From Pedobacter sp. KBS0701 (GTDB lineage: Bacteria; Bacteroidota; Bacteroidia; Sphingobacteriales; Sphingobacteriaceae): a DNA stretch of 64,000 nt. A program made the position numbers and the translations under genes. The notes beneath the pieces were generated by a model that saw nothing but the letters and a program-made list of their open reading frames with translations, did no database searches and was not told the origin of the DNA. The stretch covers positions 2,480,001-2,544,000 of the forward strand of contig NZ_CP042171.1 of the NCBI RefSeq assembly GCF_005938645.2. Reading direction: 5' to 3'. Shown one piece after another: positions 17,984-26,324 of the stretch; position 1 is the stretch's first letter; each line of letters starts with the position of its first letter.

Positions 17984-18220
17984 AGTTTTTCAGTAATTTT
18001 TGTGAATAGATAATATAGAAACCATTCTATTACGCAAAAGGTTTAGCTTATTGGAATATTTCAGGCAAACCGGTATCCATTCAAAGTTTTCACGCTTAAG
18101 CGTGGTAAAAAAATCAATAGATAAACTTACTATTCAGGTATATCCCTTTTCCCAGATCATCATATCTCCAAAAATAATACCCTTACAACTTCAAGAAAGG
18201 ATGAATGTTAATTAATCCAT

Positions 18221-18251
18221 TTTGAAATACTAATTTTTTTAGTAAAATTTG
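18221..18251 (+). promoter_or_regulatory. Promoter with perfect TACTAA-N5-TTAGTA operator
   Basis: The palindrome TACTAA (18228-18233) / TTAGTA (18239-18244) sits between a -33-like TTTG (18221-18224) and a -7-like TA-N3-TTTG (18243-18251). The same palindrome occurs in front of umuD and imuA. It is a classic repressor-operator position. If this promoter is used, transcription starts near 18258, beyond the first ATG of the next gene. Confidence 0.65.
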
Positions 18252-18255
18252 CGGT

Positions 18256-18633
18256 ATGAAACCCGTTAACCAGCCACACCAATTCAGTCACCATGATAAA
18301 AAACAGGGGGTCTTCACCAACATGGCGATTGTGGCCGAAGCAAAACGTTCTAACTGCTGGCTGTACAACAAGCTGAATAATACGTGGTATACCCCGGAAG
18401 AGTTCCATGAGAAATATTCCGGTGAAAAAGACAGCAATATCAACATCAGGACTCTTTTGGAAAATGTATCCATCCGCGATCCCAACGCTGGTATCAAAGC
18501 ATACCACAAAGCACTGGCAGATAAACTTAACAGGTTTGAAAATGAAACAAGGGAACTGAGAGAACGGGGCGAAGCCTTCTCAAAAAAGGTTATTGACTAT
18601 TACCAATCAAAAAGTAAAGATAAATTTAGATAA
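18256..18633 (+). CDS. Hypothetical protein under the putative SOS-type operator
   Basis: 125 residues from the first ATG. An internal start at 18322 (MAIVAEAKRSNCW) gives 103 residues and fits better with the promoter, whose predicted start point lies just after 18256. The middle, WLYNKLNNTWYTPEEFHEKYSG, is followed by a long charged helix (KALADKLNRFENETRELRERGEAFSKKVIDYY), likely coiled coil. I know no family. It shares its operator with the translesion-polymerase genes, so a damage-response role is inferred. Confidence 0.6.
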   Translation: MKPVNQPHQFSHHDKKQGVFTNMAIVAEAKRSNCWLYNKLNNTWYTPEEFHEKYSGEKDSNINIRTLLENVSIRDPNAGIKAYHKALADKLNRFENETRELRERGEAFSKKVIDYYQSKSKDKFR

Positions 18634-18851
18634 TGAATATCAAGGCAGCAGCATTCCATAAGCAGATAAAGATAGGCGGTGACCTGGTGGTAATAGACGG
18701 AGTAAAAGGAGATGATTTTTTATACCGGGTCATGATCAATCAAGATTTTAAAGGATACATCCAAAAACGGGACGGCCTGTTCCATAGGATTGACGGCTCC
18801 GATATTCATAACCTGTTATTCGCCAGAATCTGCCAGGTCCTAGAGAATTGA
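18633..18851 (+). CDS. Hypothetical protein, second gene of the operator-controlled pair
   Basis: 72 residues. Its ATG overlaps the previous stop (TAATG), indicating translational coupling. It is a compact beta-rich sequence (KIGGDLVVIDGVKGDDFLYRVMINQDFKGYIQKRDG). No known motif is seen. It is co-transcribed with the preceding gene. Confidence 0.55.
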   Translation: MNIKAAAFHKQIKIGGDLVVIDGVKGDDFLYRVMINQDFKGYIQKRDGLFHRIDGSDIHNLLFARICQVLEN

Positions 18852-19250
18852 TCCATTCTGACCGTAAATGGATGGAGTCAATGTAACAATAGGCGATTCC
18901 CATCAGGGATTCTTAGTGTAGGATGATGGTGTCAAATTCGGTTGGCGGACAGATAGTCCTTTATACAGGAAATACTACCGGATCTATCCTTGTCGCTAAA
19001 GGAACGTTAGGCAATGGAAAATCTTCCTTATGCCATAAAAGAAATGTATCCCGGTGAACTGATCGCCTGGGACTGGACTGAAGATGAAAACCTGAAATTG
19101 ATTGCCCGCCCCTAACCAGACCTGAAAAATTTTGCAGGTATGACCCGTAACCAGGCAAACGCAGTGGCATTGTTTGAAAGAAGACTTCATCCTATATCTT
19201 GGTAAAGAAGGCATTTCAAGCGTTGGAGAAATACGCATCAACTCTTAACC
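18852..19250. other. Interval with short broken frames, no supported gene
   Basis: Short plus-strand frames (a 33-codon one at 19014-19115, MENLPYAIKEMYPGELIAWDW) run into one another with stops and frame changes. This looks like a decayed gene, but I cannot identify it. Confidence 0.35.
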
Positions 19251-19397
19251 ATGGCACAATTTCCAAATGATGAACCAAAAACCGTTAACGGGCACCAGGT
19301 ATTTGCTAAAACAGGTTTTAATCCAGATAAAACCCGCAACCAAATAAAAATCAATAACACTATGGATAGGTTCAATCAAGCAGATAACTGGAAATAA
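19251..19397 (+). CDS. Small hypothetical protein or remnant
   Basis: A 48-codon frame, MAQFPNDEPKTVNGHQVFAK followed by a basic, asparagine-rich tail. It is complete with start and stop but has no recognised relatives, and it lies at the end of a decayed stretch, convergent with the SRAP gene. Confidence 0.3.
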   Translation: MAQFPNDEPKTVNGHQVFAKTGFNPDKTRNQIKINNTMDRFNQADNWK

Positions 19398-19443
19398 GAA
19401 TGGCTAAAAAGATATACCGGACAATACTGCATTTTCTCCAGAA

Positions 19444-20124
19444 CTAATCAAACAGCGTCAGATCAGGTCCGGAAGGATTATTGTTATTTTCGTCCTTATT
19501 CCGTGCATTATTAATCTTGGGATCTACCTGCCAGCCTTTCAGCAAAGCATTATCAACGGGATGAAGTGCTTTTAACCGCTGCTCAACCGGAAGTTCTCGG
19601 TCCAGCCAAACGGCACTTTCAGCCTGCGAAAGGATACACGGCATACGGTCATGTATCTTTCCCACATAACCATTTGCCTCCTGCATAATCATCGTACATG
19701 ACGGGATCACAACTCCTGTACGGGGATCTTTCCAACTGTCCCAATAACCGGCCAATAGCAGTATACCGCCATCTTTCCTTTCAAAGAAATATGGCTGTCT
19801 GGTACTGCCGCTCCGGTCCCACTCATAAAAACCCTCCACCACGAAGACACAGTGCCTTCTACCGATCAGCGGACGGTAAGTTGGCAGGCTGAACATCGTT
19901 TCGATCCTGCAGTATGTGGTAGAAAATTTGGGAACCTCTTTTGATCCAGACGGGATCAGGCCCCATTTTACATAATGAAGCCTTCCCGGCCTCGCATCTA
20001 AAATCACCGGCATATCCGTTCCGGGAGGACGGTTGGTATCCTTTTCCCTGTTATCCCCTCCTAGCAACAATCCTGCCTTTGCAGCCATTGCCAGACTTTC
20101 TCCTATCAGTGTTCTTCCGCACAT
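19444..20124 (-). CDS. SRAP (HMCES/YedK) abasic-site DNA-protein crosslink protein
   Basis: 226 residues from the ATG that places cysteine second (MCGRT), as the family requires. The Met is removed and Cys2 forms the thiazolidine crosslink to abasic sites in single-stranded DNA. Other family marks: W-G-L-I-P (KWGLIPSG), the NAR-like segment written here as TYCRIETMFSLPTYRPLIGRRHCVFVVEGFYEWD, and the catalytic H in KIHDRMPCIL. A longer frame start at 20172 would bury Cys2 and is rejected. It lies 20 bp downstream of umuC on the same strand, so it is probably part of the damage-inducible operon. Confidence 0.92.
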   Translation of the reverse strand: MCGRTLIGESLAMAAKAGLLLGGDNREKDTNRPPGTDMPVILDARPGRLHYVKWGLIPSGSKEVPKFSTTYCRIETMFSLPTYRPLIGRRHCVFVVEGFYEWDRSGSTRQPYFFERKDGGILLLAGYWDSWKDPRTGVVIPSCTMIMQEANGYVGKIHDRMPCILSQAESAVWLDRELPVEQRLKALHPVDNALLKGWQVDPKINNARNKDENNNNPSGPDLTLFD

Positions 20125-20144
20125 ATCTTTATTTTTACTGTTAA

Positions 20145-21389
20145 TTAAATAACCTTGATGATATCGGCCCACCTTGTGGTGTAGCCCTTTGACAGATATT
20201 CATGTTTCAACCGCCACTTTTTCTCAAAACCTTCAGTGGCCATTCTTAGCGTACCCCTGCCATAGGCAACGTTCAGTTTGTCCAGCACGCCGGATACCAA
20301 ATCTTTTTTCCCATGATCATGTGGAGTGAATACATTCAGCTGCAGTTCTGCTTCCGGCACCAGACCAGTGGCAATGACCCCAGCCTTTCTGTATTTTACC
20401 CCATACTTGAATAGCATCGCAGACACGCGCACCGCAATGCTGACCAGATCTGTGGTGCTGTTGCTTGCGATCAGCAGCTTATGGGTATGACTGGGAAAGT
20501 GCTGTGGATGGTCTTCCCTGTTCTTATTGGTATAAAGAAATACCTGCAGGTATAAACACCGCAGTTTTTCCGCCCTGAGTTTTTCAGCCAGCCTGCTCGC
20601 ATATAATGTCAGGGCTTCGGCCAGGATATCGGGATGCTCGATGTAATTCCGGAAAGACCGGCTCACTGTTATCCCTTTTTTAACCTCCCTGACTGCATCG
20701 AACGGGATCGCCGGCCTTCCCCAGAGTTCATTCCACATCCGCTGACCCATAACAGTCATGTGCTGCTTAAACCACATTTCCGGCATTTCCCTCAAAGCTC
20801 CCACAGTAGAAATATTCAGCTCCTCAAACTTTTTATAATACTGGCGGCCTACCCCCCAAAGATCATGAACCGGAAAATCCCTGACTGCTGCAGTGATCTT
20901 CTCATCGGTATTAAGTACCATTACCCCCCCGGCTTTTTTAGAGAGTTTGTTGGCAAGTTTTGCGAGGGTTTTTGTCGGTGCAACACCGATCGATACAGGT
21001 ATGCCCGTGTTACGGATAACCGAACTTCGGATCTTGGGCGTATAACTTTCCAGGTCTCCGACACCCCCGAGCCAGCCAAAAGCCTCATCTATACTATAGA
21101 CATCAAGCCGGGGAAACCACCGGCCCAGGTTATGCATCACCCGTTCGCTAATATCCCCATACAGGACATAATTGCTGGAAAACACATGGATATCAAACTT
21201 TTTGATCAGATCCCTCACCAAAAATTCAGGATCACCCATTTTGATCCCACAGGTTTTTGCCTCCTCACTCCTGGCAATAACGCAGCCGTCATTGTTACTT
21301 AGGACAACCACAGGTTTACCATTAAGCTCAGGGCGGAAAAGTCTTTCAGCCGAAGCATAAAAATTATTACAGTCACAAAGTGCAAACAT
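20145..21389 (-). CDS. umuC: Y-family translesion DNA polymerase, UmuC-like
   Basis: 414 residues, normal for UmuC (about 420). Palm residues are intact: CDCNNFYASAERLF near the N-terminus (first Asp) and VYSIDEAF (Asp-Glu). Thumb and little-finger parts follow (GVAPTKTLAKLANKLSKK; VSRSFRNYI). It copies past lesions as the catalytic part of Pol V. Its start overlaps the UmuD-like gene by 17 bp. It is an ICE-borne accessory copy under the shared TACTAA-N5-TTAGTA operator. Confidence 0.93.
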   Translation of the reverse strand: MFALCDCNNFYASAERLFRPELNGKPVVVLSNNDGCVIARSEEAKTCGIKMGDPEFLVRDLIKKFDIHVFSSNYVLYGDISERVMHNLGRWFPRLDVYSIDEAFGWLGGVGDLESYTPKIRSSVIRNTGIPVSIGVAPTKTLAKLANKLSKKAGGVMVLNTDEKITAAVRDFPVHDLWGVGRQYYKKFEELNISTVGALREMPEMWFKQHMTVMGQRMWNELWGRPAIPFDAVREVKKGITVSRSFRNYIEHPDILAEALTLYASRLAEKLRAEKLRCLYLQVFLYTNKNREDHPQHFPSHTHKLLIASNSTTDLVSIAVRVSAMLFKYGVKYRKAGVIATGLVPEAELQLNVFTPHDHGKKDLVSGVLDKLNVAYGRGTLRMATEGFEKKWRLKHEYLSKGYTTRWADIIKVI

Positions 21390-21801
21390 CCTTGTACCTC
21401 CCCCTTCTTAATGTTTTTGGCAATACGTTTCTGCACACCGAGGTGACAACGCCCCAGATTAGGAGCAAGCCGATTTCAGTCTCGCTGATGGTACCGGTAT
21501 CGTTTGTGAGTAGGTAAGAACCGTTTTCTTCCAAAAACAACCTACAGCTAAAACTGCCGGAGATAAAAGCAATAACAATCGAGCCGTGATGGGGCTTCAG
21601 GGAACGGTCGATGACCAACAGATCAGCATCAGCTATACCATAAGATAACATAGCTGTCCCCTCCATCTGGAAATAAAAAGTGGAATGCGGATCAATGACC
21701 AATTTTTCCGCCAGGTCCAGCCTACCTTCTAAATAATCCGCCGCCGGGGACTGGAATCCTGAAATCTTCTGCTCTGCTCTTTTCTCAAACGACCTTATCA
21801 T
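21373..21801 (-). CDS. umuD: UmuD-like S24 protein with substituted catalytic Ser and Lys
   Basis: 142 residues with the UmuD fold (FYFQMEGTAMLSYGIADADLL...KPHHGSIVIAFISGSFSCRLF). In active UmuD/LexA the Ser is in G-D-S-M and the Lys about 37 residues on in V-K-R. Here these read G-T-A-M (Ser to Ala) and C-R-L (Lys to Arg). RecA-stimulated self-cleavage is therefore not expected. It also has a short N-terminus (about 25 residues before the fold). It may act as a constitutive UmuD'-like partner of the adjacent UmuC. It is first in the operon and follows the palindromic operator by 32 bp. Confidence 0.85.
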   Translation of the reverse strand: MIRSFEKRAEQKISGFQSPAADYLEGRLDLAEKLVIDPHSTFYFQMEGTAMLSYGIADADLLVIDRSLKPHHGSIVIAFISGSFSCRLFLEENGSYLLTNDTGTISETEIGLLLIWGVVTSVCRNVLPKTLRRGRYKDVCTL

Positions 21802-21824
21802 AAACCCATTGCCTTAATGCATAC

Positions 21825-21849
21825 CAAAATTATACTAAAATTATTAGTA
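21825..21849 (-). promoter_or_regulatory. umuD promoter: TACTAA-N5-TTAGTA operator abutting a perfect -7 element
   Basis: On the minus strand the palindrome (21833-21849, perfect half-sites) is followed at once by TAATTTTG (21832-21825), a perfect TAnnTTTG. The predicted start leaves a leader of about 17 nt before the umuD ATG. Confidence 0.7.
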
Positions 21850-21967
21850 ATTAAAATTTACTGACATATTAATCTACAACCCAATAGAATAATATTAATT
21901 CCGCATATCAAAACCAATCTCTACAAGATTTGTCTTAATACAGAAAATTGATTGTAAATCATTAACA

Positions 21968-22207
21968 ATGGAAAAACTACTTTTATCAGAACAGGTCACA
22001 AAGTTTATGGATTACGCTGTAGATACCCTAAAAGCAATGGATGGTGCGCCAGATCACAACGGGCAGGAAAAAGCAGAAGTTTTAGAAAGGATTTCAATAT
22101 TAAAGGGATACCTTAAAGATCTTCAGCAATCCTATCTTGAAAATTCGCCAGCTGACACCTCTATACCTGTAGATCCCGGATATATCACAGAGGTAGGCCA
22201 TAGCTAA
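21968..22207 (+). CDS. Small hypothetical protein divergent from umuD
   Basis: 79 residues, acidic and helical (LLLSEQVTKFMDYAVDTLKAMDGAPDHNGQEKAEVLERISILKGYLKDLQ). No motif is recognised. It starts about 120 bp from the palindromic operator and is transcribed away from umuD, so it could share that control region. Confidence 0.5.
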   Translation: MEKLLLSEQVTKFMDYAVDTLKAMDGAPDHNGQEKAEVLERISILKGYLKDLQQSYLENSPADTSIPVDPGYITEVGHS

Positions 22208-22230
22208 AATTAAAACCCAAAAAAAATAAA

Positions 22231-22329
22231 ATGGCTAAGATAATAAACATGATTGCCGGACCTGGTGGAGCAATCGCACTGAATATCCTTCACGAATCCA
22301 TCCATATATCGGATAAACGGATAGGATAA
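22231..22329 (+). CDS. Short N-terminal fragment, MAKIINMIAGPGGAIALNIL type
   Basis: 32 codons. The opening, a small hydrophobic glycine/alanine-rich helix followed by LHES, resembles the N-terminus of small membrane proteins in related genomes. It stops where it runs into the end of the opposed sigma pseudogene, so it is probably truncated by a rearrangement. Confidence 0.3.
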   Translation: MAKIINMIAGPGGAIALNILHESIHISDKRIG

Positions 22330-22640
22330 TTCCCGGGACAGCCTGTTTAAAGCCGACCTGATATACCTCATTGCAAAACCGTCTTTAGCCATTTCTTGCG
22401 CAGCACTATACCTCAGGTCGATGAAGAAATTTTCTTCTGACTGGGAAAAGGATGCCATTGCGTTTAATTTTTTTTCGGTAATCATTGATGAAGGTGTTCT
22501 TCATAATGGCCATCCCTTAACATTGGTCCCCCTTTTCAAAAGTTTTAAAAACCACAATGCTTTGATCATTGTATCCTGCATCAGATCATTTGCATCCGCG
22601 CATCGCTGGTGAATTTTAATGCAAAGCTTGAAAGTGAAGA
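22295..22640 (-). pseudogene. Decayed second ECF sigma factor
   Basis: On the minus strand, pieces in three frames line up with the intact sigma factor at 22894-23400. FALKFTSDA and DANDLMQDTMIKAL match region 2 (NFTRDTDDANDLLQETLLKA), IMKNTFINDYRKKIKRN matches IMKNTFLNTYKKNLK, and FAMRYIRSALNRLSRELSYPFIRYMDGF matches the region-4 lead-in. At least three frameshifts separate them and the 3' end is missing. It is a paralog lying head to head with the working gene. Confidence 0.7.
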
Positions 22641-22800
22641 GCAGTAAAACCCGATCATCAGTATCAACCGGCTATTGTCCATATTCGGTAAATAAGGTTG
22701 AGTTAACAACAAGAATTAAGATTTATGTTTTACTGCTCCCTTAAAAACGTATAGTAATATTTTACAACTGATGCACATAAAGTATAAATACGGATACTGT

Positions 22801-22810
22801 GGAAAATACC
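22801..22810 (+). promoter_or_regulatory. GGAAAATACC motif upstream of the ECF sigma gene
   Basis: It lies 83 bp before the sigma start. The same motif is found upstream of four other plus-strand genes at 70-100 bp. It is a candidate -35 element for this sigma factor, implying autoregulation. Confidence 0.45.
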
Positions 22811-22893
22811 CAAGCTGATTTTTCGCAAGAATTTCAGGATTTCCCATGGTATGTATTTTGTTCCCTGAAATCAAACGCTAAAAATAAAAAACT

Positions 22894-23400
22894 ATGACGC
22901 AGAAAGAATTCAGTAAGACCATTGGTCAGCACGCGGCATCTTTGAGGTCGCATGCACTTAATTTCACCAGGGACACAGACGACGCTAACGACCTGTTACA
23001 GGAAACGCTGTTAAAGGCAACCAGGTTTGTATCAAAATTTGAGAAAGGTACTAATCTGAAGGGCTGGCTGTTTGTGATCATGAAGAACACATTTCTGAAT
23101 ACCTACAAAAAGAATCTCAAAATTCGCGACCGCACGGTTCAGGAAGATGAAATCAGCTCTGCACACCTTTACCAGAGTGCTACACAGAACGGTGCTGTCA
23201 GCTCATTCGCAATGCAGGATATCAATACTGCTCTTTCTCTATTGCCAAATAAATATGCTTTACCATTTGTGAAGTATTTTGAGGGGTATAAATACCATGA
23301 AATAGCCGAGGAGATGGATCTTCCACTCGGAACGGTCAAGACCTATATCCACGAGGCCAGAATACTATTGAAAAAATACCTGAAACAGTATAAAGCATAA
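22894..23400 (+). CDS. ECF-type RNA polymerase sigma factor
   Basis: 168 residues. Region 2 covers about 10-80 (DDANDLLQETLLKATRFVSKFEKGTNLKGWLFVIMKNTFLN), and region 4 covers about 105-165 (LSLLPNKYALPFVKYFEGYKYHEIAEEMDLPLGTVKTYIHEARILLKKYL). No anti-sigma gene is adjacent. A histidine-kinase pseudogene and a response regulator follow on the other strand. It is a likely general or envelope stress regulator of the cargo region, judging by the shared GAAAATACC motif. Confidence 0.92.
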   Translation: MTQKEFSKTIGQHAASLRSHALNFTRDTDDANDLLQETLLKATRFVSKFEKGTNLKGWLFVIMKNTFLNTYKKNLKIRDRTVQEDEISSAHLYQSATQNGAVSSFAMQDINTALSLLPNKYALPFVKYFEGYKYHEIAEEMDLPLGTVKTYIHEARILLKKYLKQYKA

Positions 23401-23506
23401 ATGTAAGGAGCATGAGGAAAAGCGGGTAATTCTCCTCATGCTACCACTGTATAATTCTTTGGTCAGACAAAGAAATATCAATTATCAAAATTGAACCAAC
23501 TGATGT

Positions 23507-23516
23507 GGAAAATACC
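23507..23516 (+). promoter_or_regulatory. GGAAAATACC motif downstream of the sigma gene
   Basis: An exact copy of the motif at 22801, with similar flanks (TGATGT before, TGATT about 7 bases after). No plus-strand gene follows; the 3' end of a kinase pseudogene comes next. It may be an orphan promoter left by a deletion. Confidence 0.3.
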
Positions 23517-23524
23517 TGTTTTGA

Positions 23525-24598
23525 TTATTTTTTTGGAAGCTCAATAGAAAATTCACTGCCCATCCCTTCTTCGCTAACTTCCCAGATCCTTCCATTATGG
23601 AGGTTAACTATATCCTTTATAATATCCATTCCAAGGCCTCCGGATTCCTCGCCGTTAAGCCCTTTTCTCAAAATTTTTCTATTCCGATGAAAAAGGTTAT
23701 TCCTTATTTCTTCAGGCATTTCTATGCCATTATCACTCACTTTAATAACAACTGTATTCCCTCGATCTTCCGCCTGCACTTCAATAATACCACCTATTGG
23801 TGTAAACTTAATAGAATTGGATATGAGATTATTGACTACCTGAAGGAATTTCATGCTATCGATGAATAAATATATATTTTTCTGTACGCTGGAAAAGCGG
23901 AATTCCCTGACATCCCTGAGATGTGAACGGTTATAGAATCTGACTACATCCTTAGTTCCCAGACCAGATCTGCCCGTTCTTTTTTGATGGCCACAACAGA
24001 AGATTTCAGAAATTCATGATTGACCATTCTTCTGACAAGCCTTATGTTCCGCTCGCACAGGTCGGCGAAAAACTCCAACGAATTTTTGACTTTATCATCC
24101 TTTACATCGGCAATCCTGTTCTCAATCGATGTTACTGCCATTCTGATCATTGCCAGCGGCTCCTTCAAGTCGTGGGATAGAACCTCAAGGGTCACATTTT
24201 TTCTTGCATTGATCTGCTCAATATGTATTTTGTTCTGTTGGGCGACAGTAAAATCCTCAATAATTCCAGTGATTTCTTTTTGGGATTCAGAGATAAATAC
24301 TGACACCTTGAGAATGCTTTTCATCATCACCGTATGCGACCCTGAATACATATTTCTTAAAACCGCGGTCTTCCAGTAAATCGCGGTAACAATGATTCAC
24401 ATGTATCTTATCCTCTGGATGTACATGCTCCAGAAGTGTGGCAGGATTTCCGGAGACTTCTTCAGCTGTTAACCCAAAAATCCCACAGAATGCGGGATTG
24501 ATATAATTGAACGTGTTGGAAGCAATGTTGTATATAAAATAACCATCGGGAGATACCACTCCCATCTGGCAAAAAACCTGTTGATCTGTTGCTAGCAT
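23525..24598 (-). pseudogene. PAS-domain sensor histidine kinase, two frameshifts
   Basis: Three consecutive frames encode one kinase of about 355 residues. The PAS domain is 24598-24290 (VSPDGYFIYNIASNTFNYINPAFCGIFGLTAEEV). The H-box helix follows (VLSHDLKEPLAMIRMA). The HATPase domain is 23854-23525 (NNLISNSIKFTPIGG, DNGIEMP, GGLGMDIIKDIV). Single-base shifts lie near 24300 (after GDDEKH) and near 23945 (after DLVWEL). The phospho-acceptor His and ATP lid are preserved, so inactivation is recent or reflects sequence errors. The intact NarL-type regulator upstream is the likely partner. Confidence 0.75.
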
Positions 24599-24634
24599 AT
24601 TTATGATTTGGTTTGAGCCTGTCCGTCCACATTT

Positions 24635-25282
24635 TTAGTCTATAATTCCTTTTGAATAGGCATGGCGCAGTAGCATAGCCGTATTCTTAGCCCCCGTCTT
24701 ATCGATCAGACTCTGGCGGTGACCTTCTACAGTCCTTCTTGAAATAAAAAGTTTATCTGCCATTTCAGCATTTGTCATTCCCTGCCCGATCAGCTGCAAT
24801 ATCTCTATTTCCCTTTGTGAAAAATCGCCTACCAACATTTTAGTCACCGGAGAAAGTTCAGTTTCAATTATCCTATCCAGAAGTTTTACCGCAATACAGG
24901 AACAAATATACCTTTCGCCTGATAAAAGTTTTTTAATAGAAAAGAACAGTTCATCTGCATCAACAGACTTGGTCAAAAACCCTTTGGCCCCTGCTCTGAC
25001 CGCCTGATAAAGATGCGTATCATCCTCCATCATAGACATGATTAGCACCGGCATTCCTGAGTGGTTTTCTGTTGCTTTTCTGACCATTTCAATTCCGTCC
25101 ATCACTGGCATTCCTATGTCAGATATAATCAGATCTGCAATGACACCATTATCCAATGCCTCTATTACTTCCTGCCCGTTTCCTGCTTCAAGGATTACTT
25201 GATACTGATTTGTAGATTCAAGCAGCATTTTTAAACCGTAGCGTATAACTTTGTGATCTTCAGCAAGAATGATATTTTTCAT
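24635..25282 (-). CDS. NarL/LuxR-family response regulator
   Basis: 215 residues. The receiver domain covers 1-120 with acidic pocket EDH (about 8-10), phospho-acceptor D55 (LIISDIGMP) and K in FLTKS (about 105). The LuxR-type HTH covers about 150-212 (FSQREIEILQLIGQGMTNAEMADKLFISRRTVEGHRQSLIDKTG). The cognate kinase is probably the broken PAS kinase just downstream on the same strand. Without it the regulator may be unphosphorylated or served by another kinase. Confidence 0.93.
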   Translation of the reverse strand: MKNIILAEDHKVIRYGLKMLLESTNQYQVILEAGNGQEVIEALDNGVIADLIISDIGMPVMDGIEMVRKATENHSGMPVLIMSMMEDDTHLYQAVRAGAKGFLTKSVDADELFFSIKKLLSGERYICSCIAVKLLDRIIETELSPVTKMLVGDFSQREIEILQLIGQGMTNAEMADKLFISRRTVEGHRQSLIDKTGAKNTAMLLRHAYSKGIID

Positions 25283-25525
25283 TAGGTTTAGGCGTGATCA
25301 GAACAAAGCTCTTTTTTAATACTCAGATTAGTCAGGCTACTAAAGAACATCTGGGATTCCATAAAGTTTTAATTACTGAATATATAGATTACCGGACCGG
25401 GTACCGAGACAGACCGAGCACATCTAAATGTATCCGGACATTGATCTAACGGGATTGGGTTGTTGAAATGATTACTAAAATGGGGTTTTACTGCCTTTAT
25501 ATTTGGAAATTAAATTTTCATCCCG

Positions 25526-26133
25526 CTATCGGGAAAGTATGCGCGAGACCAGCAGATCCCACTGAAGGTATGACTTCCCTAATGAATTACCTGCATTAAC
25601 CATTATGTTTCGTACATTATCCAGGATACCCGCCTGGTGGACATAGGGAACTTCATTCCTTCCGTGAACTTCAGCGCTTACAGTGCCCCCTTTTCTAAAG
25701 ACAAGAAAAGTTGAAGTAGCGCTTAGGGAAAAAAAATGTGCTGCTTTACTTCCCATCTGATCAGGGACCGAACAGGGTCTGGCAACAAATACTGTGAAAT
25801 CGGTATCAGATTCGGCGTTGGAATAATGTTCCATACTTTCAATATGGAACCAGTCGTATCCTTTCCCCTCTGAGGTACCAGGTCCGGATATATCGATCCT
25901 GATAAAATCACCATCCGAGGCTACCCGCTCAGGTTCTAAACCTTTACGATCAAAAAGCTGACAACGGCTAACCTCCATTGTGGAAGCCCTGTGCCAGTTG
26001 TTTACATCCAACAGAAGCGAGACTGCCTTATCAAAAAATTCTCTGGCTTCTGGTTCGATGAGAATTTTTTCTCTTTCACGGCATCAGTCTGCTTGCCGAT
26101 CTGCTGGCTAAGTGTAAAATCATCCTTTTCCAT
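25526..26133 (-). pseudogene. Conserved hypothetical gene with a one-base frameshift
   Basis: The main frame (25526-26011 and upstream) encodes LLLDVNNWHRASTMEVSRCQLFDRKGLEPERV... and SAEVHGRNEVPYVHQAGILDNVRNIMVNAG. The natural start is the ATG at 26133 (MEKDDFTLSQQIGKQTD), one base out of frame. Adding one A to the run of six within GAGAAAAAATTC (T-run 26055-26060) joins them into about 202 residues. Either a young pseudogene or a homopolymer error. I recognise the pattern as a recurrent Bacteroidota protein of unknown function. Confidence 0.6.
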
Positions 26134-26215
26134 ACATTTAATATAATCCTTCCAGTTTAATAATTGTTTTCATTTATGATGTCATCTACAAAATCAGGTA
26201 TTTAGCACATTAAAG

Positions 26216-26226
26216 GGAAAAATACC
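26216..26226 (+). promoter_or_regulatory. GGAAAAATACC motif upstream of the DUF892 gene
   Basis: It lies 98 bp before the DUF892 start. An oppositely oriented AAATACCTG lies just left of it (about 26194-26202, minus strand), facing the 26133 gene. The two together could be divergent promoters for the same sigma factor. Confidence 0.4.
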
Positions 26227-26324
26227 TATTCCTTATTGAGAAAATTACCCGATTATGAAAAACAAAAAACAATGGTATCTGCTCAAGGTTATACCGCTAT
26301 AACGAAAATTAAAAAACAGAAACT

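Noticed and set aside
20125..20172. Longer start for the SRAP protein
   Set aside because: The frame extends 16 codons upstream, but Cys2 is needed for SRAP chemistry and the shorter start gives MCGRT exactly.
20634..21302. 222-codon plus-strand frame opposite umuC
   Set aside because: The umuC frame carries all catalytic motifs on the other strand; the plus-strand product is proline/histidine-rich without domain features.
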